This document shows positions 1-7,513 of a stretch of DNA of 30,599 nucleotides, piece by piece; within the stretch, counting starts at the first letter, position 1; the number at the start of each line of letters is the position of its first letter. Source of the DNA: Clostridia bacterium (lineage in GTDB: Bacteria; Bacillota; Clostridia; Christensenellales; Borkfalkiaceae); contig CAAFVM010000048.1 in NCBI GenBank assembly GCA_900766495.1, forward strand, positions 1 to 30,599, given 5' to 3'. The notes beneath the pieces were generated by a model that worked only from the letters and a program-made list of their open reading frames with translations, did no database searches and was not told the origin of the DNA. The position numbers and the translations under genes are program-made.

Positions 1-20
1 ACACGACGCTCTTCCGATCT
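1..20 (+). other. Illumina adapter remnant (not genomic)
   Basis: The first 20 bases, ACACGACGCTCTTCCGATCT, are identical to the 3' end of the Illumina TruSeq read-1 adapter. Genomic sequence starts at 21 and the rplB stop codon begins at 22. The contig end is therefore untrimmed library sequence, and the downstream S10 operon genes (rpsS onward) are missing for technical reasons. Confidence 0.97.
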
Positions 21-21
21 C

Positions 22-849
22 TTAATTCACTCTTTTAAGAATGAACTTGTTAGTTCTATTCTTCTTCTTTCTGGTCTTATATCCCAACGCGGGTTTACCC
101 CAGGGGGTTACAGGACCGGGTCTGCCTACGGGCGATTTGCCTTCGCCGCCGCCGTGCGGGTGATCGCAGGGGTTCATTACCGAACCACGGACGGTAGGTC
201 TTATACCCATATGTCTGGTTTTACCGGCTTTACCTACGCGAACGATTTCGTTGTCGAGGTTGCCGATCTGTCCGATCGTAGCCTTGCATTTTACCAGAAT
301 AAGTCTCATTTCGCCGCTGGGCATTTTTACCTGAGCGTAAGTGCCCTCTTTAGCCATGAGCTGAGCGCTCATTCCCGCGGCTCTCGCAATCTGACCGCCC
401 TTACCGGGTTGAAGCTCGATGTTGTGAATCATCGTACCTACGGGGATATTCTCGATAGCAAGCGCGTTGCCTACTTTAATATCCGCATCTTTGCCGCTTA
501 CAACGCTGTCGCCAACGGTAAGCCCGACAGGAGCGAGAATGTATCTCTTTTCGCCGTCGGCATACTGTAAAAGAGCGATGTTTGCGGTTCTGTTCGGATC
601 GTATTCGATGGTTTTAACAACGGCGGGAATACCGTCTTTGTTTCTTTTAAAATCGATAATACGATATTTTCTCTTGTTTCCGCCGCCGTGATGACGAACG
701 GTTATTCTACCCGTGGAGTTTCTTCCGCCGCTGTGTCGCTGATCTTCGATAAGCGACCTTTCGGGTTTTGTGCAGGTTATCTCTTCAAAGGTGCTTACCG
801 TCATAAGACGACGCGCCGGCGAAGTAGGTTTATATCTCTTAATACCCAT
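22..849 (-). CDS. rplB: 50S ribosomal protein L2
   Basis: Ribosomal protein L2 binds 23S rRNA near the peptidyl transferase centre and is needed for subunit association. The product is 275 aa from MGIKRYKPTSPARR, the usual length for the family, and carries the diagnostic NPCDHPHGGGEG segment near the C-terminus. An in-frame ATG six codons upstream exists, but the GGAGG ribosome binding site sits 9 bases before the ATG at 847-849, so I use that start. The gene follows rplW and is the fifth gene of the S10 operon. Its TAA stop at 22-24 directly abuts adapter sequence, so the protein is complete but its downstream neighbours are lost. Confidence 0.97.
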   Translation of the reverse strand: MGIKRYKPTSPARRLMTVSTFEEITCTKPERSLIEDQRHSGGRNSTGRITVRHHGGGNKRKYRIIDFKRNKDGIPAVVKTIEYDPNRTANIALLQYADGEKRYILAPVGLTVGDSVVSGKDADIKVGNALAIENIPVGTMIHNIELQPGKGGQIARAAGMSAQLMAKEGTYAQVKMPSGEMRLILVKCKATIGQIGNLDNEIVRVGKAGKTRHMGIRPTVRGSVMNPCDHPHGGGEGKSPVGRPGPVTPWGKPALGYKTRKKKNRTNKFILKRVN

Positions 850-867
850 TATACTCTTCCTCCGCAA

Positions 868-1158
868 TTAGGACAGCGACTCGAAGAAGGCAATCGCCTT
901 GCTGTCTTTCTTGAGTTGCACTATCGCTTTCTTATAGTCGGGCGTGTAGCCTTGGCTTCTGCCCATTCTTTTCAGTTTACCTTTACAATTTACCGTATGC
1001 ACCGACTCGACGCTCACTTCGAATATTTCTTCGATCGCAAGCTTTATCTGAGTTTTGTTGGCGCTTTTTGCAACTTCGAAAACATACTTTTTGTTTTCGA
1101 TGCCCGCATAGCTCTTTTCGGTAAGTATAGGTCTTATAATAACGTCTCTCGCTTCCAT
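868..1158 (-). CDS. rplW: 50S ribosomal protein L23
   Basis: L23 is an early-assembling large-subunit protein at the exit tunnel, where trigger factor and SRP dock. The product is 96 aa from MEARDVIIRPILTEKS, the typical L23 N-terminus, and contains the family signature YVFEVAKSANKTQIK followed by AIEEIFEV. A longer reading from 1212 would add 18 unconserved residues inside rplD, while GGAG lies just upstream of the ATG at 1156-1158, so the short form is chosen. The start is one base from the rplD stop, which suggests translational coupling. Confidence 0.96.
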   Translation of the reverse strand: MEARDVIIRPILTEKSYAGIENKKYVFEVAKSANKTQIKLAIEEIFEVSVESVHTVNCKGKLKRMGRSQGYTPDYKKAIVQLKKDSKAIAFFESLS

Positions 1159-1159
1159 A

Positions 1160-1786
1160 TTATTCTCCGTAGACCTCCTGCAATTTTTCAACCGAACCCT
1201 TGGCGAGAACAACCACGCTGTTTTTTACAACGTCGTAGGTGTTGAGCTGTTGAACGGGTATTGTTTGAAGTTTTTCAAGGTTTCTTGCAGCCCTGATTAC
1301 TTTTTCGTCGGCGTTGTCCATTACGAGCAGCACGCTCTTTTCAAAACCGAACGCTTTGAGGAAAGCAACCATTTCTTTGGTTTTGCCTTCGGCTACCGCT
1401 ACTTCGTCGATTACCACGAACTCGCCGTCGGCAAGTTTTTTGGAAAGGGCCGAGAACATAGCGGTTCTTTTGGCGGTTACGTTCATCTTCTTCGAAAAAT
1501 CCCTCGACTTGGGAGCAAATACGATGCCGCCCTTGATGAACTGAGGAGCCCTTATAGAACCTTCACGCGCGTTACCGGTACCTTTCTGACGGAAAGGCTT
1601 TCTGCCGCCGCCGCGAACTTCGCTTCTGGTAAGAGTGCTCTTGGTGCCCTGTCTTTCGTTGGCAAGACGGGTTACGACCGCCTGATGAATAAGCGGAACG
1701 TTATATTCCATCTGAAACAAAGCGTCGCTTATTTCCATCGAGCCCGTTTCTTTATTCTGCATATTAAAAACTTTTACGTTTGCCAT
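1160..1786 (-). CDS. rplD: 50S ribosomal protein L4
   Basis: L4 is a large-subunit protein whose extended loop lines the exit tunnel. In some bacteria, notably Escherichia coli, it also represses the S10 operon. The product is 208 aa, normal for the family. The basic loop is visible as RSEVRGGGRKPFRQKGTGNA (about residues 54-73), followed by AREGSIRAPQ. The start has AGGAG and AAGG elements upstream. It is third in the operon, between rplC and rplW. Whether L4 acts on the structured leader at 2867-3051 cannot be told from sequence, because that leader does not look like the E. coli one. Confidence 0.97.
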   Translation of the reverse strand: MANVKVFNMQNKETGSMEISDALFQMEYNVPLIHQAVVTRLANERQGTKSTLTRSEVRGGGRKPFRQKGTGNAREGSIRAPQFIKGGIVFAPKSRDFSKKMNVTAKRTAMFSALSKKLADGEFVVIDEVAVAEGKTKEMVAFLKAFGFEKSVLLVMDNADEKVIRAARNLEKLQTIPVQQLNTYDVVKNSVVVLAKGSVEKLQEVYGE

Positions 1787-1799
1787 AACCTTTCACTCC

Positions 1800-2429
1800 T
1801 TATTTCACGCTGTCGCTGATGCAGACCACGCCGCCCTTCGGGCCGGGTATCGCGCCTTTTATGAGGAGCGCGTTTCTCGCCACATCTACTTTAACGATTT
1901 CGAGATTCTGTATGGTTACTCTTTCGTTACCGTATTGACCGGGCATGTGTTTGTTCTTGAAAACTCTCGAAGGAGAGCTGTTTGCGCCCATGGAACCTAC
2001 TTCCCTGTGTACGGGGCCTACGCCGTGGGTTTCTTTAAGTCTGTGCTGATTCCAACGTTTGATAACGCCGCTGAAACCGTGACCTTTCGTCATCCCTACA
2101 ACGTCGATTTTGTCGCCCGTAGCGAATTTTTCTACGGTAACCACGTTGCCTACCGCATATTCGGACGCGTTGTCTACTCTGAATTCTTTCAGATATTTCT
2201 GCGGTTCTACGCCCGCTTTTTTAAACTGACCGATTTCGGGTTTGTTAAGAGCCTTTTCGTTTACTTTAACGAATCCGAGTTTTAAAGCGGAATAGCCGTC
2301 GCGCTCAACCGTCTTGATCTGAACGACGGGGCACGGACCCGCTTCGACTACCGTGACGGGGATTACTTTTCCGTCGGCGGAAAAGATCTGCGTCATCCCT
2401 AATTTTCTACCAATGATTGCTTTATTCAT
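1800..2429 (-). CDS. rplC: 50S ribosomal protein L3
   Basis: L3 is one of the first proteins to assemble on 23S rRNA and reaches the peptidyl transferase region. The product is 209 aa and complete. It begins MNKAIIGRKLGMTQIF and has the central signature VVGMTKGHGFSGVIKRWN, then GSMGANSSPSRVFKNKHMPG, both diagnostic of bacterial L3. An AGGGTG ribosome binding site precedes the ATG. It is the second gene of the operon, 27 bases after rpsJ. Confidence 0.97.
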   Translation of the reverse strand: MNKAIIGRKLGMTQIFSADGKVIPVTVVEAGPCPVVQIKTVERDGYSALKLGFVKVNEKALNKPEIGQFKKAGVEPQKYLKEFRVDNASEYAVGNVVTVEKFATGDKIDVVGMTKGHGFSGVIKRWNQHRLKETHGVGPVHREVGSMGANSSPSRVFKNKHMPGQYGNERVTIQNLEIVKVDVARNALLIKGAIPGPKGGVVCISDSVK

Positions 2430-2456
2430 AGATAAAGTTCACCCTCCGTTTTGCTT

Positions 2457-2756
2457 TTACAGCTTTATTTTTACGTCGACGCCCGCGGGAAGATGTATGC
2501 TGTCGAGTATCTTCGCGTTTGTCGAATAAATGTCGATAAGTCTTTTATATGTTCTTATTTCGAACTGTTCGCGGCTGTCTTTATATTTGTGCGGCGAGCG
2601 AAGTATGGTAACTACTTCTTTCTCGGTGGGCAGCGGAATAGGTCCGCTGATTTTCGCGCCCGCTTTTTTCATCGTTTCGATGATGCGCTCGGTTGCCTGA
2701 TCGACCATTTCGTGATCGTAAGCCGCCAACTTAATTCTGATTTTCTGACCTGCCAT
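2457..2756 (-). CDS. rpsJ: 30S ribosomal protein S10
   Basis: S10 is a small-subunit head protein and also the NusE transcription antitermination factor. The product is 99 aa, slightly shorter than the usual 102-105. It has the family core IRIKLAAYDHEMVDQATERI, the SGPIPLPTEKEVVTILRSPH stretch and the RTYKRLIDIY motif. A GGAGG site lies 9 bases before the ATG. It is the first gene of the S10 operon. About 100 bases upstream of the start lies an intrinsic terminator in the leader, so expression is probably controlled by read-through. Confidence 0.97.
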   Translation of the reverse strand: MAGQKIRIKLAAYDHEMVDQATERIIETMKKAGAKISGPIPLPTEKEVVTILRSPHKYKDSREQFEIRTYKRLIDIYSTNAKILDSIHLPAGVDVKIKL

Positions 2757-2832
2757 TTTTTAAAAACCTCCGTTTTATCCTAACTTTTCCCTTTCGCCAA
2801 TGGCTTTTACGTTATTTTTCCGAAAGGGTTTT

Positions 2833-2853
2833 ACAACTTTGCCGTGCGTGTCG
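2833..2853. repeat. Direct repeat, copy 1 (beside the S10 leader)
   Basis: ACAACTTTGCCGTGCGTGTCG here recurs as TCAACTGTGCCGTGCGTGTCG at 3136-3156. The last 13 bases are identical, with two mismatches in the remainder. The pair brackets the S10 promoter and leader on both sides, 303 bp apart. The similarity extends weakly a few bases further upstream (GTTTT in both). Confidence 0.7.
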
Positions 2854-2866
2854 ACCGTGGAGCAAT

Positions 2867-2901
2867 AAAAAAATCATCTGCGCTGTGTGTTAAGCAGATG
2901 A
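2867..2901 (-). terminator. Intrinsic terminator (attenuator) in the S10 leader
   Basis: On the minus strand, a perfect 8-bp stem (TCATCTGC at plus 2894-2901 with its complement at 2874-2881) with a 12-nt loop is followed by seven U residues (2867-2873). It lies between the promoter at 3058-3086 and rpsJ, so it would stop transcription before the ribosomal genes unless overridden. Part of the loop (plus 2882-2888) is complementary over 7 nt to the predicted RNA 5' end (plus 3045-3051). Confidence 0.85.
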
Positions 2902-3051
2902 CTCCTTACTACTTACATGGTCGGTTAGTCGCAGGGGTTGAACCCCCACATTTGTCAACGAAAATTATCTTCCCATAAAGGCAAAACGCTTTCCGGAACG
3001 CTTTTGCCGAGGGGATTAAGTAACTTTTCGTCTCAACCCGAATTACACAGC
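2867..3051 (-). ncRNA. Structured S10 operon leader RNA (candidate cis-regulator)
   Basis: The roughly 185-nt stretch between the predicted transcription start (about 3051) and the terminator U-tract can fold into one long hairpin. In plus coordinates the paired blocks are 3033-3039 with 2935-2941 (GGGUUGA/UCAACCC), 3025-3031 with 2958-2964, 3021-3023 with 2965-2967, 3012-3015 with 2971-2974, and 3002-3008 plus 2999-3000 with 2980-2988. The RNA 5' end can also pair with the terminator loop. No riboswitch or ribosomal leader class that I know matches. It could be an autoregulatory leader or a stand-alone small RNA ending at the terminator. The pairings are read by eye, not computed. Confidence 0.55.
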
Positions 3052-3057
3052 TTACAT

Positions 3058-3086
3058 AGAATATCATATAAAACGTGTGTAGTCAA
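3058..3086 (-). promoter_or_regulatory. Sigma-A-like promoter of the S10 operon
   Basis: On the minus strand TTGACT (plus 3081-3086) and TATTCT (plus 3058-3063) are separated by exactly 17 bp. Transcription would start near 3051 and run through the leader RNA toward rpsJ. The -35 box matches 5 of 6 consensus bases and the -10 box 4 of 6. Confidence 0.75.
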
Positions 3087-3135
3087 ATGTTTTTCGCTCG
3101 TTTTTAAAAATTAATCCAAAAATTTTTAAGTTTTT

Positions 3136-3156
3136 TCAACTGTGCCGTGCGTGTCG
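3136..3156. repeat. Direct repeat, copy 2 (upstream of the S10 promoter)
   Basis: This is the second copy of the 21-bp repeat at 2833-2853. It lies 50 bp upstream of the -35 box of the S10 promoter, so it is outside the transcript, while copy 1 is inside the leader downstream of the terminator. The rest of 3157-3255 is AT-rich, with a TATAAT-like box on the minus strand at 3205-3210 but no convincing -35 partner. I see no gene there. Confidence 0.7.
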
Positions 3157-3255
3157 CGCCAAAAGCCGTTTTTCAAAGATTTTTCTTTTCGTTTTCCGTC
3201 GGATTATAACTATATATAAATAATGGTGCGCGCGTAAGGGAAAAATTACCGCTTG

Positions 3256-3303
3256 GCAAAAAACAAAAGGAGGGCGGTTTTTGAAACAAACCGTCCTCCT
3301 TTT
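3256..3303 (-). terminator. Terminator of the comF-histidine kinase unit
   Basis: A 16-bp stem (plus 3265-3280 with 3288-3303, one G-T wobble) has a 7-nt loop. On the minus strand it is followed by a run of T interrupted by a single G. It lies 39 bases after the histidine kinase stop codon. It would also work poorly on the plus strand, but no plus-strand gene leads into it. Confidence 0.88.
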
Positions 3304-3342
3304 TCCGGCAATTATAAAATCTTTATCGTTCTTTTTTATCTC

Positions 3343-5490
3343 TTAAATTTCCTCTTTATTTTTATCAACGTATTTTCTTATCGTTTTCATAAGGCTTTTT
3401 ATATCGAGCGGTTTTGAAAAATGTTCGTTCATCCCGGCTTTTTTGCTCTTCTCCACGTCGTCCTCGAACGCGTTCGCCGACATGGCTATTATGGGAACGT
3501 CCGCATCGTCACGCCCGGAGTTTCTGATAGCCCGCGTCGCTTCGTATCCGCCGACGACCGGCATCAAAACATCCATAAGAATCGCCGAATATTCGCCGAC
3601 GGCAGACTGTTCGTATAATTTCACCGCCTGTTCGCCGTCTCCTGCTTCCACGGCTTCGGCTCCTGCTTTTCTGAGGAAAAAGCAGACTATTTCCATATTG
3701 AGCGAATTATCTTCGGCAACAAGAATCTTTACGCCTTCGAGATTGGTTTCTTCCTCTTCACGAACTTCTTTTTCAGGCGGGTTTTCGTCTATTTTGAAAG
3801 GCAACGTTATACGGAAGGCGGAACCTTCGTTTTCGCGGCTTTTCAGCTCCACGCTGCCGCCCATCTGCTCCACGAGGGATTTGACTATTGAAAGACCGAG
3901 CCCCGAACCTGCGTAAAGCGTCCGCGCGCTGTTTTTCCCCTCCTGGGAAAACGCCTCGAACGCGTGTTTCTGGAACTCTTCGCTCATTCCTATGCCGTTA
4001 TCTTCGCAAACAAACTCGAAAACAGCCCTTCCGTTTTTGCAGGAAGTTTCCATGCTCCATACTTTAACCGAACCGTTTTCTTTGTTATATTTCACCGCGT
4101 TTTCCGCCACGTTTATAAGCACCTGTTTTACGTGCATGGGGCTGCCTATCAGATAGCGATGTTCGATGCTCCGCCCGTTATGCAAAACGCAATAACTGAT
4201 ACCCCTGTCTATCGCCTGCATTTCGGCAACGGCGTTTACTTCGTCGAGTAACTCGACCAGATCAAAAGGCACGGAAGCAAGCACGGTTTCGCCAGATTCC
4301 AGCTTGTTCATGTCGAGCACGCTGTTCACAAGCGACAACAAATATCCCGAAGCCTCCATAACTTTGACGCGGCAGTCCTTTTGCTTTTCCATGTCGTAAG
4401 GGCAGCTGTCCGCGATTTCTATCATTCCGCGTATTCCGTTTATAGGCGTTCTTATATCGTGGCTCATTCGGCGCAAAAAGTCGGTTTTCGAAACGCTTGC
4501 CTTTTGCGCTTCTTCCGCAATTTCGGTAAGCTTTTTTTCATATTCGAGTTCCTGCTCTTTTTGTTCGTCTATAATTTGTATGGTATAAAGAACTTTTATC
4601 GCCTTTCCGTTTGAATCGCGACGCTGAACTATAAACCTTCCCAAATACCAGTTGCCCGAAACAATATGGTATTGTTGCGATATTTCCTCCCTGTTTGCAA
4701 GGCGGGCGGGCAACGTTTCCACGTTAAGAAAATCCGCCATAAGTTCTTTATATTCGGGGCTAATCGTATTCTCGCACGCATACAAAACCCTGTCTTTTAT
4801 AAAGCCGTTGTTTGCTACCGGCAGGCGATTTTCTTTATTTACCGAAACTTCTTCGTATGTCCCCGCGATCAGGTCGAGCCTGTATACCAACCAATATATT
4901 TTGCCTATGGCGGAAATCGTTTCGTTGTTGAGTTCGGCTGCGGCAAGAGCCCTTTCCAACTCGCGGTTTTTTGCTTCGAGTTCGGCGTTGGCACGCGCAA
5001 GTTTTTCCCTATGCATACTTTCGAACTCTTTTTTTTCGAGTATTATGCGGTTTACCTGCAACTCCTTGCGATAAAGAGCGTCCATGTTGCAAACCGAAAT
5101 AAGCCACATTTTTCTACCGTCGTCGACATAACCGTCTCTCTTGGCTATTCTTACCCAAATGTCTTTGCCTTTACCGTGAAGATATACTTCTTCGGTTCCG
5201 TTAAGTTCTTCGAATTTTTTTGAAAATTCCGCAGACAGTCCTCCGCTTACAAGGCCCGCCATGTTTCCGCCGGAACATTTTAAAAGCTCGTCCGCCGACT
5301 CGTAACCGAGCATATTCACGGCAAGTTCGCTTACCATACAAACCGGAAAGTCGGGTTCGTAATATCCGCCTATTATGCCTACGCCGTGATTTTCGCTTAA
5401 CAGCGTGCGTATTTGTTTTTCGGTTTTTTCGGAAGAATAATCCGCCTCTTCGACGTAAAACAAGCCCTCTTTATATCCGCTTTCTATCAT
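3343..5490 (-). CDS. Soluble hybrid sensor histidine kinase with C-terminal receiver
   Basis: The product is a hybrid histidine kinase of 715 aa from MIESGYKEG. The earlier ATG at 5580 lies inside comF and lacks support, while GAGG precedes the ATG at 5488-5490. Visible parts in order are a PAS-like sensor (about 35-130), a coiled coil (about 135-190), a second PAS-like region, HisKA with phosphoacceptor His344 in MSHDIRTP, and an ATPase domain with N box NAVKYN, DNGIGM and GSGLGLSIVK. It ends in a receiver domain with Asp640 in ILMDVLMP and the conserved KP near the end. There is no membrane segment, so it should sense a cytoplasmic cue. No DNA-binding output and no partner regulator or HPt gene is nearby. 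It follows comF by 49 bp and is probably co-transcribed with it. The ligand and target are unknown. Confidence 0.9.
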   Translation of the reverse strand: MIESGYKEGLFYVEEADYSSEKTEKQIRTLLSENHGVGIIGGYYEPDFPVCMVSELAVNMLGYESADELLKCSGGNMAGLVSGGLSAEFSKKFEELNGTEEVYLHGKGKDIWVRIAKRDGYVDDGRKMWLISVCNMDALYRKELQVNRIILEKKEFESMHREKLARANAELEAKNRELERALAAAELNNETISAIGKIYWLVYRLDLIAGTYEEVSVNKENRLPVANNGFIKDRVLYACENTISPEYKELMADFLNVETLPARLANREEISQQYHIVSGNWYLGRFIVQRRDSNGKAIKVLYTIQIIDEQKEQELEYEKKLTEIAEEAQKASVSKTDFLRRMSHDIRTPINGIRGMIEIADSCPYDMEKQKDCRVKVMEASGYLLSLVNSVLDMNKLESGETVLASVPFDLVELLDEVNAVAEMQAIDRGISYCVLHNGRSIEHRYLIGSPMHVKQVLINVAENAVKYNKENGSVKVWSMETSCKNGRAVFEFVCEDNGIGMSEEFQKHAFEAFSQEGKNSARTLYAGSGLGLSIVKSLVEQMGGSVELKSRENEGSAFRITLPFKIDENPPEKEVREEEETNLEGVKILVAEDNSLNMEIVCFFLRKAGAEAVEAGDGEQAVKLYEQSAVGEYSAILMDVLMPVVGGYEATRAIRNSGRDDADVPIIAMSANAFEDDVEKSKKAGMNEHFSKPLDIKSLMKTIRKYVDKNKEEI

Positions 5491-5539
5491 AAATAACCTC
5501 TTTTCCGAAAGATGAAAAACCCGGCTTTTCCTGCCTCTT

Positions 5540-6259
5540 TTATATGCGCTTTTTTTGAACAGACGCCACGGTAAGCACAAAAACCGAAGAAGCTCCGTTT
5601 TTTATAAGCAAGCCGCAAACGCTTTCGGCTGTCGCGCCGGTCGTCATAACGTCGTCGATCAGAAGCACTCGTTTGCCTATTATTTCCTTTCTGTTTTTAA
5701 TCGCGAAACTACCCTTTAAATTTTCCTGCCTTTCCTCGCGCGGAAGTCGCATTTGCTGAACCGTTTCGCGACTTTTCACTATTACGTCCCGCCTGAGCGG
5801 CACACCCGAAAGGCGGGAAAATTCTTTTGCTATAAGCAATGCGTGGTTATAACCGCGCGACTTCGCGCGCTCGTCCGACATGGGAACGAAAACGCAAAAA
5901 TCGCAATCGAATCCGCTTTCGAAATACAACTCCGACAAAACGTTGCCGAAAATTTCGGCTATATATTTCTTTCCTTCGTATTTAAGATCGGTTATAAGTT
6001 TTTTAACCGATCCGTCATACTCGTAAACGCTGCGCGCTTTTTCGAAATAGGTTTCGCGACCGCTGCAGGAATCGCAACGCTCGGTAAAATATGCCGTTTT
6101 TCTTCCGCAATGCGCACACCTCGCCTCTTCTATTTTCGGCAAAGCGGTTTCGCAATCTTTACAAAAATAGCCGCCGAAAATTTCCCTGCCGCAAACGTTG
6201 CAGGTGTAATCTACGGGAAAGAAAAAATCTTTGATTTTACGTTCCAAATCGTCGTTCAT
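5540..6259 (-). CDS. comF: ComF family amidophosphoribosyltransferase-like protein
   Basis: ComF proteins are type I phosphoribosyltransferase homologues linked to DNA uptake in competent bacteria. Many non-competent Bacillota carry them with an uncertain role. The product is 239 aa, a normal length. It has two N-terminal zinc-binding clusters (C20, C23, C33, C36 and C48, C51, C62, C65) and the PRPP-binding loop VLLIDDVMTTGAT at 198-210. The SRGYNHA segment typical of ComF is at 134-140. The start has a clear GGGGAGG ribosome binding site. The usual partner comFA is not in this window. The downstream gene is the hybrid histidine kinase. Confidence 0.92.
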   Translation of the reverse strand: MNDDLERKIKDFFFPVDYTCNVCGREIFGGYFCKDCETALPKIEEARCAHCGRKTAYFTERCDSCSGRETYFEKARSVYEYDGSVKKLITDLKYEGKKYIAEIFGNVLSELYFESGFDCDFCVFVPMSDERAKSRGYNHALLIAKEFSRLSGVPLRRDVIVKSRETVQQMRLPREERQENLKGSFAIKNRKEIIGKRVLLIDDVMTTGATAESVCGLLIKNGASSVFVLTVASVQKKRI

Positions 6260-6349
6260 TTTTTCCTCCCCTTTTTTTAAGTTGTTTTCGGCTTTTCTGT
6301 TTTTTGCTCGCGTTTATTTTTGAGCGCGGGTAAAAATTTTCGGTTTTAA

Positions 6350-7378
6350 TTACTTTTTTACAGAAAACGAATACGCGGTGCGTTTATAGAATTTATCGCC
6401 GGCTTTAAGCACGCACGAGGGGAACGCGGGTTTATTTATCGCGTCGGGGAAATTCTGAGTTTCCAAACAAACGGCGGAACGTCTTTCGTGTAATCTTCCG
6501 CCCTTGCCGACCGAGCCGCCTAAAAAGTTGCCCGAGTAAACCTGCATGCCGAAATTGTCGGTGTAAACGTCCATATTAATGCCGGTATCCTGCGCGTAAA
6601 GCGTGGCGACCTTTTCGAATTTGCCATAGTTTTTAAGCACGAAATTATGGTCGTAACCGCCGGCATATTCAAGCTGTTTGTGCGGATAATCGATATATAG
6701 CCCTATTTTTTGAGCTTTTCTGAAATCGAACGGAGAGTTTTCCACACAGGTAAGTTCGCCCGTGGGGATAAGCGTTTTGTCTATCGCGGTGATGTTGTTG
6801 GAATCCACCGTAAGCTCGTGGTCTAAAACCGTGTTCGTCGCCGAAAGGTTGAAATAGGAATGGTTGGTAAGGCTTACGGGCGTATCTTTATCGCACTCGG
6901 CAAAATAGCAAAGTTCGAACGCGCCCTTATCGAGGTAATAGCATACCTCGACTTTCATGTTGCCGGGATACCCCTCTTCGCCGTCCTTGCTTACGTAGCG
7001 GAAATAAAGCTTTTCTCCTACAATCTCGCTTTCGAAAACCTTTTTATCGAACCCGATTTCGCCGCCGTGCAGGCTGTTGTTGCCGTCGTTTTTGAAAAGC
7101 TCGTAATTTTTACCGTTCAACGTGAATTTCGCGCCGCCTATTCTGTTTGCCACGCGCCCGATAAACGCGCCCAAATATCCGTCGTGAGTTTCATAGCCCG
7201 CAATGTCGTCATAACCGAGAACCACGTCGCGTTTTTCGCCGTTCTTATCGGTTACGAAAACGTTTTTAACCGTGCAGCCGTAATCGAGAACATGCACGCA
7301 TATAACGCCGTTGTCTAAAACAAACTCGTTTACTTCTCTGCCGTCGGCGGTTTGGCCGAAAGGTCTTTTTGTAATCAT
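6350..7378 (-). CDS. galM: Galactose mutarotase (aldose 1-epimerase)
   Basis: This enzyme interconverts the alpha and beta anomers of galactose and other aldoses, feeding the Leloir pathway. The product is 342 aa, full length. Catalytic residues are visible: His104 in NNSLHGG, His173 in TNHSYFNL, the putative general base Glu306 in CLETQNFPDA, and substrate-binding Asp243 in GGYDHNF. GGGAG precedes the ATG. A small GC hairpin (7395-7408) lies in its leader. The other galactose genes (galK, galT, galE) are not here, so it may be a stand-alone enzyme. I saw no convincing promoter in 7379-7513. Confidence 0.93.
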   Translation of the reverse strand: MITKRPFGQTADGREVNEFVLDNGVICVHVLDYGCTVKNVFVTDKNGEKRDVVLGYDDIAGYETHDGYLGAFIGRVANRIGGAKFTLNGKNYELFKNDGNNSLHGGEIGFDKKVFESEIVGEKLYFRYVSKDGEEGYPGNMKVEVCYYLDKGAFELCYFAECDKDTPVSLTNHSYFNLSATNTVLDHELTVDSNNITAIDKTLIPTGELTCVENSPFDFRKAQKIGLYIDYPHKQLEYAGGYDHNFVLKNYGKFEKVATLYAQDTGINMDVYTDNFGMQVYSGNFLGGSVGKGGRLHERRSAVCLETQNFPDAINKPAFPSCVLKAGDKFYKRTAYSFSVKK

Positions 7379-7513
7379 TTTTTTATCTCCCGTCGCGGCG
7401 AACGCCGCTTTTTATTTTTTGATTAATATCTTTTTTATACTCTTTGCCGCATAATTTTTCTCATCGAACTATGCGTTTACAGACTTATAGCCCGCTTTTT
7501 TACTTTTATTCCG

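Noticed and set aside
850..867. Upstream start for rplB at 867
   Set aside because: The extra six residues are not part of L2, and the GGAGG site serves the ATG at 849.
2867..3051. tmRNA, tRNA-like element, T-box or 6S RNA in the S10 leader
   Set aside because: A GGGGGTTCAACCCC segment recalls a T arm, but no tag frame, acceptor stem or T-box motif is present. The 6S-type closing stem with a central bubble cannot be shown by eye.
5491..5580. Upstream start for the histidine kinase at 5580
   Set aside because: It would overlap comF and lacks a ribosome binding site, while the ATG at 5490 has GAGG.
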